Part shown: one piece after another, positions 10,800-21,413 of the stretch
Position numbering within the stretch: the stretch's first letter is position 1
Layout of the letters: the number at the start of each line of letters is the position of its first letter
NCBI RefSeq assembly: GCF_001640025.1
Contig: NC_031674.1
Coordinates: 1,984,001-2,048,000, forward strand
DNA length: 64,000 nt
Direction: 5' to 3'
Origin: Sugiyamaella lignohabitans
Taxonomy: Eukaryota > Ascomycota > Dipodascomycetes > Dipodascales > Trichomonascaceae
Notes under the pieces: generated by a model
Database searches by the model: none
Seen by the model: the letters and a program-made list of their open reading frames with translations, nothing else
What the model was told of the DNA's origin: nothing
Translations under genes and position numbers: made by a program

Positions 10800-12248
10800 T
10801 CATGTGAAGATATTCTTAATTTCCCTTTTAAATAGGGAATACTCTTCATCAAAGTCCTTCTCATTAAGTGAAAGTGGGCGAGTGGCCCTACAAGACAAGT
10901 CATCAACAAACTTGCAATACAATGATCGTTGTCCATCTTCCTGGTACTCACCAATTGCAATCGTATAATAAAGAGGTTTCAACCTCATCATAAACTTAGC
11001 ATCGGCAAAAATTGTCTCTATGAACTTTGAACCTGGCCGGAATGTCGATGTTGGTCTAGTTCTCAATGTGACTGGATTGAGGCCCGAATATCCTAATCGG
11101 CATTCCGTGATCTGATCAAAATGTTGACGAATAATATGAAAAGAATTTTCAAGGGTAGTCTCGTCCTATGGAAGGCTCTCGACAACGAAAAACTTTCCCC
11201 GTACCTGATACAATCCAACGTACTTGGCAATCTTACTGTCACGGTGGACCTTTAAGTGACGCTTCATACTGCCAACATTCTCATTCAAGTGGCAGGCTCT
11301 TTCTGGGGTGAGCTGGTGAAGTAAGAACTTGTGATCCTCTGAATAAAAATGAGTACATTGGTCTCTCTCCATTCCCTCCGGTAGGTGCCAATGTTTGAAC
11401 ACCTTGACGTACTCTGAATTACTGATGTTGAGGAGTTTTCTAATTGAGGCAAAGTCCCTTTTGTTCCAAGCCGCAAACTCAACGAAGATGTCATCATGAC
11501 ACTTGATAAAGTCCTTTAGACTGTGTTTTTCCAACCTAATTTTGGATAGGATTCGTTGGGCGGAAAATAATCGCCATTTTGGACGACAAATACCCTTGAC
11601 TCCTCGATATAAAGTACTGAATTCGGCATCGGACTCTCCATGAATCTCCTCTGCCTCAGGGCCAACTATTTCATGTTTAAGGGCACCACCAAAGTAGTGT
11701 AAATTGACCAAGCAATTGGGCTTCTCTTCCTTAGTAGTGGTGATGATTGGATTTGAGACCGGCTGATCAAGTGAGGCATCAGCGATCACACTAGTGACTG
11801 TAGTATCAGACGAGATACAAGATAATTTCTCTTCAAGCTCAGATTCTGCATTGTGGATTGTAGCAATTGAATCAATATCGTGCTTGGCTTCTTCGTCTTG
11901 GCAAATGGTAGGTGAGGGGATTTCAGTTGCAACGCCAAATGAGGCATCAACTTCCCACGACACAAACTGTGTCATAACTGTGTCAAATTCAGCGGTGAGC
12001 TGAACAATTTGAGGCAAATTCCAGACGTAATTAACAAGTGAGCAGAGACTAGAGGCGATAATAAGAATACAAACAAAAGTATTGAGAACAGATTCCACGG
12101 GAGTGGTCATGGCGGGTTCCAAAGTATAGGAAAGAGACTTGGGAAACAATTCGCCGTTAAAAGAGTTACCAATGGTAACCAAAGAATCAGTTACTTGGGG
12201 TTCGTAACAGCCCAAAGACCAACGATCAGCAAGACAAACACCGACCAT
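10800..12248 (-). pseudogene. PIP-kinase-like gene with in-frame stop
   Basis: ATG at 12248 opens a 360-codon frame ending in TAG at 11168-11166; the same frame then continues without another stop to 10800, 482 sense codons in all. The N-terminus has a hydrophobic segment (about residues 55-80). Residues about 250-360 resemble the N-lobe of phosphatidylinositol phosphate kinases: an IRKLLNISNSEYVK stretch, FYSEDHKFLLHQLTPE, then AKYVGLYQVRGKFFVVE. Past the stop, DAKFMMRLKPLYYTIAIG resembles the family's 'MDYSLLLGI' region and KFVDDL its IIDxL motif. The nucleotide-binding lysine position appears to be His (FLLHQL) and the conserved Asp of MDYS is missing, so even a full-length product would probably be inactive. 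It could be a decayed host gene captured by the element, or a divergent protein made by readthrough. Homology is my reading by eye, moderate confidence. Confidence 0.5.
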
Positions 12249-13765
12249 TGTTGAAATTGAATAGAAAGTAAAAAAAATAATCGCTGGTTAAAGATTCAAA
12301 CTTGATAAGATCAGTATCTCTCGAAATGAGTTAAAAAAGAGATATATGAAAGAAGTTAAGTGGTCAATGCACCAGCAGCCCCGATATATACAAGAGATTT
12401 CAAAGTTATTCTGGACTGGGTATGGGCAGGGTTGTGACCAGCTGCAGGGTCTACATAATCAATGGCGTCGCGTGCATATCGCTGCAGCCACGTGACTTTG
12501 TAGTTATTCCCGGGTTCTAGTTTTAGGAGCATATTAGCAAGCAGACTAGGTTAATAGGTTTGAAACTATTCTAGAGTTGCTTCATACTGCTCATTGAAGA
12601 GTATTGCGATTTGCAGACCATTTGATTAGCTGTAATTTGCAGGGGTTCTGCAGGATGCATTGCGATAAGGCGAGGGATATGAGGTTAAATCCATATCTTT
12701 GCTAAAAATAATTGATGAGAATTTCCTCTTTATGAGATAAACAGAGATAAATAACAAGATGCTTGAATTGGATTTTTAGTATCCAAATTCTGGGAGAAGG
12801 GTCCTAGTTACCAAACCACAGAACAGTGGGGTCCTTGGCATCAGTGTAACCCTCTAATCCATCATTATATCTATACTAAACGTGAGCAATCGGAATATAG
12901 AAGAACAGACGCTCTATCAGGTGAGCCATGCGTTATCCATTCGTAGCGAGCCAAATTTGTAGTTTCATTCTTGCTCAGACTATCTGACATCTTGGTTTGT
13001 ACCAACATACTGGCCTGAAAGCTTCAAACTGTCTTATAAAGCTGCTTCGCAGGAGACTGCTGGGACCGTCGATTGGACGACTCGAGCGTAGCAAGAGGAG
13101 CTACGGGGTCTGGGGCAGAGCCTCAGCCGCGGTGGTACTTCCCCCAGCCCGGTGTGGATCTCTGGCGAGAGTTGGGCACAGCCCAGTCTAGCCGCCTTAT
13201 CGGCTTATCGCTGCAGGGTGGGCTAATTGCATCCCGCATTATCTCGATCGGCACTCTCGCCGATCATGGGCCACTTTTCTTAACTACGACGGGGAATATA
13301 ATCACGAATTGAACGTAAATCAAGTCTACAATGGTAATTAAAGTCACTCAGAGTGTTCTGGGACAAGTAGAATTAATATACTTGAGTGAATCGTGAGCCC
13401 GAATCAAGAGAAGTCACGTGCATCATGCTCGTTATACGCGTTGACGCAGGTTCAAGCACTATACCGATGCTTCCCTTACCACATGACCCCTCGGCATAAT
13501 TCGATAGCGCCATAATTTATAAATTCGAAATATATATACAGGGGCTGCCGCCCCGTAAGATACATTTTTTCTTCATCTTTGACACAACGTTTGACTCGCT
13601 GAAACAATTTTGTTACATCGAGATTTTGACGTTTTGAAGATCACCCCGTGTTTGTTGCTCTGGTAATTGATTGTTTACTGGATTACTTTTACTATTTCTA
13701 TTATTATTGTGTTGTTGTTGTGATTGTTTGTTATCCTTTCAATTTTCTGGATTACTGGTGCAATC
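12249..13765. other. Central non-coding region of the element
   Basis: Divergent promoter region between the two outward-facing genes. Contains a degenerate GC-rich repeat (13044-13135), a CACGTG box near 13415, and TATA-like stretches on both sides (about 12380 and 13528-13540). No open frame of note. Confidence 0.5.
13044..13135. repeat. Degenerate GC-rich hairpin repeat (copy 5)
   Basis: Recognisable GACTCGAGCGTAGCAAGAGG and CTACGGGGTCTGGGGC but the end reads CCTCAGCCGCGGTGG, so the terminal motif is eroded. It lies within the central region of the inverted-repeat element, suggesting it was present there long enough to decay. Confidence 0.7.
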
Positions 13766-14461
13766 ATGACTGACGAACCTGAATTCTCTCTTACTTTCAA
13801 GTATGTGTGGTTTTTCTTCTTCACTCTCTATGTCCTCTTTGTGATTTATCCTTCCTTGCGGGCCCCCCATTCCCGGGACTCGCACCAATCCTCACCTTGT
13901 CTCCCTCCTGTCCCTAAAAAGACTATTACCAAACCAGCCGAACCCGAATTGTCGGTCGCTGATATAGTAGTCATTGGAACTGTTAAGGTACTAGTTAAAA
14001 CATGCCTTGTCTGCTGTTTTACTGGATATTACGCCTACCGTACACCTCAGGTTATCAATAATTGGAGAAGAGGGACATTTGGATCGTTTAGAGGCCACCT
14101 TCGCCAGCTCGCCATTACTGAGCAGGCCAATGCGACTGAGAGTTTCAACACAGCTTTCAGAGCCCAACTCGATAGACAAGAGGAGATGATTGAAACCACA
14201 CCATCTATCAGTGCATCCCAGAACCCAGTCATGTCACCATTACAGACATTGGTAGCCCCTGTCATTGAAGTGTCGCCATTACAGACACAGACCTCTTCCA
14301 AGAAGAAGAAGTCTGGATTCAAACGATTATTCAAGAAGTTGAAGATCAAGAAACATTCCTCTAAAGATTCCACCGTGGTTACATCCACATCATCTACCTC
14401 GTCTCCGGTTGAAACGACCACCAAACCCAGAAAGTCTTTTCTCAAATTCAAGAGGACTTAA
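13766..14461 (+). CDS. Small membrane-type protein of the inverted-repeat element
   Basis: ATG at 13766 gives 231 residues. Residues about 10-28 form a hydrophobic segment (YVWFFFFTLYVLFVIYP) and a second, Cys-containing one follows at about 75-95 (VKTCLVCCFTGYYAY), then RTPQV. The rest is hydrophilic, ending in a very Lys-rich region (KKKKSGFKRLFKKLKIKKH) and a Ser/Thr run, so a double-spanning or hairpin membrane protein with a cytosolic basic tail is likely. No family recognised. It is divergent from the PIP-kinase-like gene, and the pattern 'hydrophobic segment then PQ(I/V)' also occurs near the N-terminus of that gene (NLPQIVQL), a weak hint of shared ancestry. The 5' region is T-rich with a TATA-like stretch at 13528-13540. 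Confidence 0.6.
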   Translation: MTDEPEFSLTFKYVWFFFFTLYVLFVIYPSLRAPHSRDSHQSSPCLPPVPKKTITKPAEPELSVADIVVIGTVKVLVKTCLVCCFTGYYAYRTPQVINNWRRGTFGSFRGHLRQLAITEQANATESFNTAFRAQLDRQEEMIETTPSISASQNPVMSPLQTLVAPVIEVSPLQTQTSSKKKKSGFKRLFKKLKIKKHSSKDSTVVTSTSSTSSPVETTTKPRKSFLKFKRT

Positions 14462-14645
14462 GAAGTTCTTCAAGAAGTCACCATCCCAAGTCACTACTCA
14501 GTAGTTTTCGCTCCCTCATTAATTCCTCTAGAGACCACATGGAGCGTGAACGACCTTTTCTTTATTTTTGTCATTACTATTTCATTCACTCACAGGAGAC
14601 TCACTTCAGTCTCTACTTCATCACTATCAATTCACCTGGTGCTTG

Positions 14646-15084
14646 AGTTTCCAGAAATCAGACAAAACTTTGGACATTGGCAACATCTTCCTCCTAAGAC
14701 TAGACGTGTCGCGATGTGGTGTCCTGTCGCTTGACTAATCTAGATCTGGTATTGTCATCCCGAGGCATACCCTGATGTTTCTGCCATAGCAGTTCCTTAG
14801 TATCATCATCCATGGCACGCACTAGCATCTTCAGCTACTCTCATATCCGAGTACTATTTTCGGATTATGTAGCACTAGTTTGGCACTCCATGCCAACTAG
14901 GAAGTCTAGTCAATGTGATTTTATTCACCCTTTTGTCTGATTTGTGCTTGTGGGAGCGCTGGAAATCTGAGTACCTGATGAATTGACTAGTGTGAAGTTT
15001 CATTATTACCTGGGCCGGGCCTCTAATACTTGTATTACTATAATAATATTATTAATTGTTTATCTCACTTTAACTTACCAACTC
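14646..15084 (-). repeat. Right 439-bp terminal inverted repeat
   Basis: Reverse complement of 10260-10698 with about ten differences. The outer edge carries a local palindrome TTACCAACTCGTTGGTAA that is not present at the left edge. Confidence 0.92.
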
Positions 15085-16404
15085 GTTGGTAATCCATCCT
15101 CGGTTTTCACGTCCTTTTGTGAAGACCAGGGGCCCTAGGATCCTATTAATGATCTCCCAATTCTCGTTCCTATTAAGCGTCATATACATTAATAGAAGCC
15201 CTGTGATCTTGAGTCGCTCTCACAATAAGCTCTACTGAAAGGCAAGACATAACTTAAATGACAAAGAATATTAGTAAGAAATGCCGGATTCTGTCTAGCA
15301 CTACATAATATCTCAAAGCATTTTGAGGAGATGACTAGTAGTCCTATTCCGCTGCCTGAGAATTGAATCTTTTAAACTCTCTGCGGTCTTCGAGATTAAA
15401 GCAAATCGAGCCATGTTACTGACAAATCATACTGTATAGTGCTGTTCTACCGATGGTCTCCGGTTGTGAGATAATCAGATATAGCAGCAAAATGTCACCT
15501 TGCTTTTGGGATCTCTCTTGTCAAGCAAACAGAACAAGTTCAACCATTAAATTGGCGCTGCTCACAGGGCTTGTATCAAGTGTAGCTATGGTACATAAGG
15601 TACACATGCAAGTCCTCTGATTCTCTTTTAACAGTGCTTTAGAGAAAGCTACATTTCAGCTATACTAGGAATGATGGGGTAACTCGACCAGGTGAGAATA
15701 CCGTTCTTGACGTTTGTCCGATGGCCATGATAACCTATCCTGCTTATGTCTAATGATTTCTGACATGGCATATAAACAAGTTCTTATTGACAACTTGAAT
15801 CATTTATTCTCAGTCTAATTAGACAACTAGGGTCCTAGATATAGTTATTAGTGAAGTCCTTAAACCCCAAAGGTAAGTAGGTAGTTCTTACATACCACCA
15901 CCTATGACCACCTCAAGAACAAACACAAGAGCGGTTTACCTCTCGAAATCTTATCAGATACAGCAAAAGGACTTCAAAGTCACATCGAAAGAATCCATCC
16001 TTCATCATAATTGCACTCCATAGAGCAAAATTACCTTCAACTTGTACATATTATATGCATATCATAGGTTTTGCACATAGAATTTATCGAATGCCACATT
16101 TCGCAAGTAACACTTCGAGTTACCTTAAACCTTGTAATAGTATTCCTGATATTCCATTTTTCAATATACCAGACTATAGACAGGTTGATAACGGATATTC
16201 TTTATTATCCTGAAGGTATTGTAAACAAGATCAGTTCTCACTGTAATCAAATATCACGTGACATCTATTTTAATGAGCAGCAGGAAATTGTGCAAGTGTC
16301 TGTTGCTGAGTGATACATACAAATAACATACTCATCTCGAGATTCATTCGCTTTTTAGTTTTCAAAGATTGAAATCATCGAAGCAAACAACATAGAATAA
16401 AGAC
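15085..16404. other. Non-coding spacer upstream of RPN8
   Basis: About 1.3 kb, AT-rich, with only short frames lacking conserved features. No RNA gene or repeat copy recognised. Confidence 0.5.
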
Positions 16405-17448
16405 ATGCCAGAACCAGTTACACTTGACGAGAAGATTGCCGTGGCCACGCCAATTGGTACCAATACAAGTGCCTCGCCAGCGGTGACAGTGGCGCCTTTA
16501 GTGCTGTTATCGGTAGTTGACCATTATAATCGGATTGCCAAAGATACCAAAAAACGAGTTGTCGGTGTTATTCTTGGTGATAATAATGGAAAAGGAACGA
16601 TTCGTGTAACCAATAGTTTCGCAGTTCCTTTTGAAGAAGACGAAAAGAACCCTGGTGTGTGGTTTCTTGATCACAACTATATTGAGGGTATGAGAGATAT
16701 GTTCCGAAAGGTCAATGCCAAAGAAAAATTGATTGGCTGGTATCACTCGGGGCCAAAGCTTCGTGCTTCGGATCTTCAGATCAATGAACTGTTCAAGAAA
16801 TATACTCAAGATCCACTACTATTGATCGTGGATGTTCAGCCCAAGACAGTGGGAATCCCCACTGATGCCTACCTTGCAGTGGAGGAGATTAAAGACGATG
16901 GTACCACATCCGATAAAACATTTGTTCACGTTCCTTCTTTGATTGAAGCTGAAGAGGCCGAAGAGATTGGTGTTGAGCATTTGTTGCGTGATATTCGAGA
17001 CGCTGCTGCCGGAAGTCTGGCTACTAGAATCACCAACCAGCTGACCTCGCTCCAAGGATTACACAATCATCTTCGTGGAATTGCCGCCTATCTCCAGAAG
17101 GTTCTTGATGGTCAACTTCCTGTGAATCATGTCATTCTCGGCAAGTTACAGGATGTGTTCAACCTTTTGCCCAACCTTGCTACGCCAACTGTTGAGTCCA
17201 ACGACGAAGCAACGACTTCTCTGAACAAAGCCTTCACAGTAAAGACCAACGACGAGTTGATGGTGGTTTATCTATCATCCTTGGTTCGTGCCATCATTGC
17301 CTTCCACAACCTCATAGAAAACAAGATCGAGAATAAGGGTGAGTCGGCGGCTGCTACCGCCTCTTCTTCGACCCTCGTAGATACCACCACCGGCACCAAG
17401 GGCGAGGCAGAATCAAAGCCTGTCAAGCCTTCTGACGAAAAGAAATAG
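16405..17448 (+). CDS. RPN8: 26S proteasome lid subunit Rpn8 (PSMD7)
   Basis: 347 residues from ATG 16405, no intron. An MPN domain spans about residues 25-160 and includes [37 protein letters not shown] and [11 protein letters not shown]. The zinc-binding HxH(x7)S(x2)D pattern of active JAMM proteases is absent (HSGPKL), as expected for Rpn8, the inactive partner that dimerises with Rpn11. The C-terminal helices (about 180-310), including [17 protein letters not shown], assemble the lid helical bundle; a low-complexity Lys/Glu/Ser tail closes the protein. Length and motifs are full. An inverted pair of GC-rich repeats begins about 60 bases past the stop. Confidence 0.97.
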   Translation: MPEPVTLDEKIAVATPIGTNTSASPAVTVAPLVLLSVVDHYNRIAKDTKKRVVGVILGDNNGKGTIRVTNSFAVPFEEDEKNPGVWFLDHNYIEGMRDMFRKVNAKEKLIGWYHSGPKLRASDLQINELFKKYTQDPLLLIVDVQPKTVGIPTDAYLAVEEIKDDGTTSDKTFVHVPSLIEAEEAEEIGVEHLLRDIRDAAAGSLATRITNQLTSLQGLHNHLRGIAAYLQKVLDGQLPVNHVILGKLQDVFNLLPNLATPTVESNDEATTSLNKAFTVKTNDELMVVYLSSLVRAIIAFHNLIENKIENKGESAAATASSSTLVDTTTGTKGEAESKPVKPSDEKK

Positions 17449-17505
17449 CCTGGCCGATAGTAATCCACATATAATAAACGTCTGTGTACAGTTGTGCGGG
17501 AATTT

Positions 17506-17818
17506 GCCTCCGGCGGCTGGGGCGCTGCCCCAGACCCCGTTTTGCACGCTTCGCGTGCTCTTGGATATTCTGAGTCAGACTCAGGCGGATTGCTTGAGTT
17601 TATCTGATTCTGAAAGAAGTTTGCTCGATTTTAATGGCGGAAAGGTGAGGGGCGAAACCGGCAGCCGCCTGAAAAGGGTCGTTGCGAGTGGGGAATCGCA
17701 CACTAGCGAGGCTACCAATTCGGCAACACATACCCTTATCTTCCTGACACCCCGAACCCGACTCGAGCGAAGCGAGAGGAGCAATGGGGTCTGGGGCAAC
17801 GCCCCAGCAGCCGGAGGC
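17506..17818. repeat. GC-rich hairpin repeat, widely spaced inverted pair (copy 6)
   Basis: Left unit 17506-17560 (GCCTCCGGCGGCTGGGGC at its start; CACGCTTCGCGTG hairpin), right unit 17755-17818 ending CCGGAGGC, with about 190 bases of unrelated sequence between. The longest spacer among the pairs. Lies between RPN8 and the tRNA gene. Confidence 0.9.
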
Positions 17819-17873
17819 ACAACCCGGTCCCTGCGCTCCACATAGCAATGGCACGCTGTTCAGACATGAAATT

Positions 17874-17980
17874 GGCCCGATGGTTTAGGGGTATAATACT
17901 CGCTTAGGGCAGTAAGAACTTGTTCTTCATAACCTTAAGTCGTTTGCGAGTGGTCCCGGGTTCGATTCCCGGTTGGGCCC
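17874..17980 (+). tRNA. tRNA-Pro (AGG) with intron
   Basis: Acceptor stem GGCCCGA pairs with TTGGGCC (17973-17979); discriminator C at 17980. The anticodon stem CTCGC (17899-17903) pairs with GCGAG (17946-17950). Loop bases are TT, anticodon AGG (17906-17908), G, then a 35-nt intron at 17910-17944 in the canonical position one base after the anticodon. The T arm CCCGGGTTCGATTCCCGG is perfect. Proline identity is supported by the AGG anticodon and overall match to known tRNA-Pro(AGG). Confidence 0.95.
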
Positions 17981-17982
17981 AA

Positions 17983-17988
17983 TTTTTT
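17983..17988 (+). terminator. Pol III terminator of tRNA-Pro
   Basis: Run of six T two bases after the mature tRNA end. Confidence 0.8.
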
Positions 17989-18192
17989 CTTCCAGCTTTA
18001 GATGCATATAGTAGATACTGCGTCGATCAGGAATTTTTTTTTCTTATCAATGTGCGATAACTGCAGCTAGTTATTGATCTCACTCTGTTCATTATATATT
18101 CATTTGGCCGCTCCAGTAGGTTTGGTTTTATTTATTATTTATTATTTTGGTCTGATATAGTCCAGATAAAGACGGAAAAAACGAAATAGACA

Positions 18193-18993
18193 ATGAGTGA
18201 GCCCGAGAAGAAGCTCACCAAGAAACAGCTCAAGGCTCTTGAATTCAAGAAGAAGAAAGATGGACTCGAAGAATCAACGATAAAGAAGGAAAAAAAAGAC
18301 AATGTCGACGAAGTTTATGCACCAATATCAGCTACTGAATTGAAAAAGGCGGACGGTAGTACCGACAAAGCTGAAAAAAAGAAGCGCAAGCGAGAGGCCG
18401 AGGAGACTGAATCAAGCGGCGACAAAGATAAATCATCATCTAAATCATCCAAGAGCAAGGATAAGAAAGACGATAGTGAAAGTAAGAAGATCAAGAAGGC
18501 CAAGAAAGCCAAGAAGTCTAAGAAAACAAAAACCGAGTCTGGTGAAGGTGAGGAAGCCACCGAGGCCAGTAAACCCGCTAATCGATATATTGTGTTTATT
18601 GGCAACCTGCCATATGACTGTAATGCTGACGAGCTGACACAGCATATTAAAGCATCGGCTCCAGCTGCTGTTCGACTACGAAAAGGATTTGCATTTGTCG
18701 AGTTCAACGGATCCGACGCTACAACGAAACTCAACGTAGCACTCCGTCTGCACCATACCGTGTTCAAGAACCGCAAGATTAATGTCGAACTCACTGCTGG
18801 CGGCGGTGGAAACACCGCAGCCAGAAGACAGAAAATTCAGGAAAAGAACGAGAAACTCAGAGAAGAACATGCTCAACGTATAGCCCAAGAAGCAAAGGCT
18901 GCTGCTGCCAAGAAAAAGGTCTCTGGCGAAGCAGACGCTCCCTCTGGCCCGGCTCCTTCAATCCACCCATCGCGTCTTCGCTTAATGGAATAA
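18193..18993 (+). CDS. NOP6: Nop6-like nucleolar RRM protein
   Basis: 266 residues from ATG 18193. The first 130 residues are dominated by Lys with Glu/Asp/Ser (KKAKKAKKSKKTK), a nuclear/nucleolar targeting type of region. One RRM follows: RNP2-like YIVFIGNLPY at about residue 132 and RNP1-like KGFAFVEF near 163. After the RRM comes RKINVELTAGGGGNTAARRQ and a charged helix with KNEKLREEHAQRIAQEAK, a layout shared with S. cerevisiae Nop6, which takes part in early small-subunit ribosome assembly. A short Pro/Ser tail ends the protein. A GC-rich repeat pair starts about 30 bases downstream, separating it from the convergent RAC1. Confidence 0.88.
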   Translation: MSEPEKKLTKKQLKALEFKKKKDGLEESTIKKEKKDNVDEVYAPISATELKKADGSTDKAEKKKRKREAEETESSGDKDKSSSKSSKSKDKKDDSESKKIKKAKKAKKSKKTKTESGEGEEATEASKPANRYIVFIGNLPYDCNADELTQHIKASAPAAVRLRKGFAFVEFNGSDATTKLNVALRLHHTVFKNRKINVELTAGGGGNTAARRQKIQEKNEKLREEHAQRIAQEAKAAAAKKKVSGEADAPSGPAPSIHPSRLRLME

Positions 18994-19024
18994 TTTTTTT
19001 GTATCTTCAACTTCGTAACGGGTC

Positions 19025-19178
19025 TGCTTCCGGCGGCTGGGGCTCTGCCCCAGACCCCTTGGCTCCTCACATTCCGCTCGAGTCGTCTTCGTGGGGAACA
19101 GGCATTGCTGGGACCCCTCGTCAGCTCCGCGAAGCGGAGCACCACGGGGTCTGGGGCGGAGCCCCAGCCGCCGGAGGC
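19025..19178. repeat. GC-rich hairpin repeat, inverted pair (copy 7)
   Basis: GCTTCCGGCGGCTGGGGC on the left, CCCCAGCCGCCGGAGGC on the right, with inner arm GCTCCGCGAAGCGGAGC, a perfect hairpin. Fills most of the 250-bp gap between convergent NOP6 and RAC1. Confidence 0.9.
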
Positions 19179-19246
19179 ACAGCAGACTGACAACATGTGT
19201 CTATGAATATATATAATAAAGAACAGAGAGGAAAGCGGCGAGGCAG

Positions 19247-19825
19247 CTACAAAATAACACATTTCTTCTGCTTCTTCTTGACTACTGGCGGTGACAGGAC
19301 CGCGTGTATGGCCTCGTCGAACACCGCTTTTAGTCCCTTCTGTGTCAGTGCAGAGCATTCCAGGTATTTCACAGCGCCAATATCCTTGGCCATTTGTAGT
19401 CCTTGCGAGTATGTTACGGGTGACTGGCGCTTTTCTTGTAGCTTGTCAATCGTCTCGCGGTCTTCTCGCAGGTCTAGTTTGGTGCCTACAAGAATGGTAG
19501 GTGTGTTAGGAGCGTGGTGGGTGATTTCGGGGTGCCATTTGGTCTTGACGTTCTCGAAAGATGCAGGACTCACCAGCGAGAAACAGATAAGAAACACGCC
19601 TGTTTGTGGGTATGATAACGGCCGTAGACGGTCGTAGTCTTCTTGGCCTGCAGTATCCCATAAACCCAGGTTGATTGGTTGTGAGTCCACAATAACTGTG
19701 GCTGAATAGTTGTCGAAGACAGTGGGGATGTACTCTCCAGGGAATGCATTGGTTGTGTAGGAAATCAGCATACAGGTTTTACCCACAGCACCGTCTCCGG
19801 TGACGACACATTTTATGCTTTGCAT
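19247..19825 (-). CDS. RAC1: Rac-family Rho GTPase
   Basis: 192 residues, ATG at 19825, no intron. All GTPase motifs are intact: P-loop GDGAVGKT (10-17), effector loop PTVFDNY (34-40), DTAGQED (57-63), TKLD (115-118) and ECSAL. A polybasic stretch KKKQKK precedes a CVIL CAAX box; the terminal Leu predicts geranylgeranylation and membrane attachment. The residues around switch I/II and the ending are Rac-like rather than Cdc42-like. In dimorphic yeasts such as Yarrowia and Candida, Rac1 acts in polarised growth and hyphal development; that role here is inferred. S. cerevisiae has no Rac, so its presence is informative about lineage. Confidence 0.93.
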   Translation of the reverse strand: MQSIKCVVTGDGAVGKTCMLISYTTNAFPGEYIPTVFDNYSATVIVDSQPINLGLWDTAGQEDYDRLRPLSYPQTGVFLICFSLVSPASFENVKTKWHPEITHHAPNTPTILVGTKLDLREDRETIDKLQEKRQSPVTYSQGLQMAKDIGAVKYLECSALTQKGLKAVFDEAIHAVLSPPVVKKKQKKCVIL

Positions 19826-21413
19826 TATGGGGCACTAATGGTACCTTCTAGTGAGAGATGACGGGAGGTGAAAGGTGATAATAGGGGATTTGGTACAACG
19901 AAGGGACTGGAATGCTCTCGAGTTTTCTTCCCTTTCAGTGTCGCTTGTTTCTCGTACTGGGGTGAGATGCAGCAGCAATTATGACAGATGATAGATGTGA
20001 TGCTGATTCCACAATTATTGTAATTATTATTCCAACTGAGATGAAAATTGTGGAGTAATTATCGATCAGCCTAGTAGTATTACACTATCACTGGGCGACA
20101 AACTTAGTAAATCCAAGAAGAAGCAACTGAAACTTCTGACTAAATGTATTATATCACTTCAATTACCAATTCGACCACTATGCTAGCAGCCAGCAGTGTC
20201 GCAATATTCAATCAATGTCCAATAAATCGCTAAATCAGAATATAGCAAATGTACCTTGAATCAATCGATGAACTACAACTCAATCTCTAAACAGATATTG
20301 ATGAGTATACAAAAACCGTTTCTGTATACACTTATCAGCGTTTTGTAATAGTAACGTAATAATTCTGTGAAGAAAGTTTACCCTTGAGTTGAATAGCCAA
20401 GCAGGAAGGATATGTCTTGTGAACAAAAAAATTTCTCTACTTTAAATGGTTCAAAAAAAGTCCGATGCTGATGCAGAGTTCTGGAATAATATCCAAGTGA
20501 AACTACACGGTCCTAGACGAATAATCGCGTTGTAGAGATTGAGGCGCTAAGGCGTCACAAGCGTAATATAATATTATTCTCGTTTATGGCTACTGGCGAT
20601 CGCAAATGAACCGCTCGAAAATATTCAGATAACAACAGGGACAAATCAGTTGGCTTTAGTGATGGAAAATCAAGCCAATTCGAGTTAATGTTTTTTCAAA
20701 AGTAACTTTGTATATGGGTTTGGAGTGGTAGTTGTGGTGATGGGATGGATGGTGGTACGAGGAAACGTACGTTTGCAAGGTGGAGGTAAACGCTACGGCT
20801 GAAATTAGCAGTTGCAGTTTGCAGTTTGCAGTTTGCAGCACCAGCCTTGCAATTGGAAATCATTTCCTGATATGACTGAGAGAGGTTATATTGAACTTAG
20901 TGAGACGCTTTAGACGCTTTAAGGTAGGTACCGCCGGTTTTCGAAATGACAAGTCTGTAATGGTTTTGTATTTTTTTTTTAAGTTTCGCTATTTTTAATA
21001 TTTTTAACAATTGAACTCTCTTGGTTTTTTGTTTGAGATTTATGACAGTTTTTTATTTGACACCTAAAATATTGCTCTTTCTCGCTGAAGTGATGCGATT
21101 CCCATACAACGCGTTAATACAAATTGGCTCCTCCTTTATATTCAAGTGAGGATGACTTTATTGTTTGTGGTGAATTGATTAGTACTAAAAAGCTATTAGA
21201 AGGGAATTTTCAGCCTTTTTAGCCTTTTTTGCCTCACCACCAGAATCAGTTCAGACCTCACGTTCTGCCAGCTATTGATAACGCCCGGTATAAGAATGTC
21301 ACCGAATGTTTTGCATGCAGGGGAAATGGTATTTTTCTGGATCACAGCTTAATCAGCTCAAGTGACAAGAAACCTGAAACTGATTTTCCTTAATAAAGGC
21401 ACAAATAAAGACA
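19826..21413. other. Divergent promoter region RAC1/GPN2
   Basis: Nearly 1.6 kb between two divergently transcribed genes. It holds a short tandem array of TGCAGTT (about 20808-20837) and T-rich stretches near 20970-20985. No gene, RNA or element recognised. Confidence 0.5.

Larger units (their letters stand above)
10260..15084. mobile_element. 4.8-kb element with 439-bp terminal inverted repeats
   Basis: Two copies of a 439-bp sequence face each other at 10260-10698 and 14646-15084. By eye they differ at about ten positions with no gaps. Between them are two genes transcribed outward from a 1.5-kb central non-coding region. The arrangement resembles a DNA transposon or an inverted segmental duplication. 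No known transposase, integrase or reverse transcriptase motif is visible and no target-site duplication is obvious at the outer edges, so class is undetermined. Confidence 0.75.

Noticed and set aside
10260..15084. Interpretation as a retrotransposon with LTRs
   Set aside because: The 439-bp repeats are inverted, not direct, and no gag, protease, reverse transcriptase or integrase sequence is present.
16071..16313. 80-codon frame upstream of RPN8
   Set aside because: Non-ATG start, hydrophobic random-like composition, inside an AT-rich promoter region.
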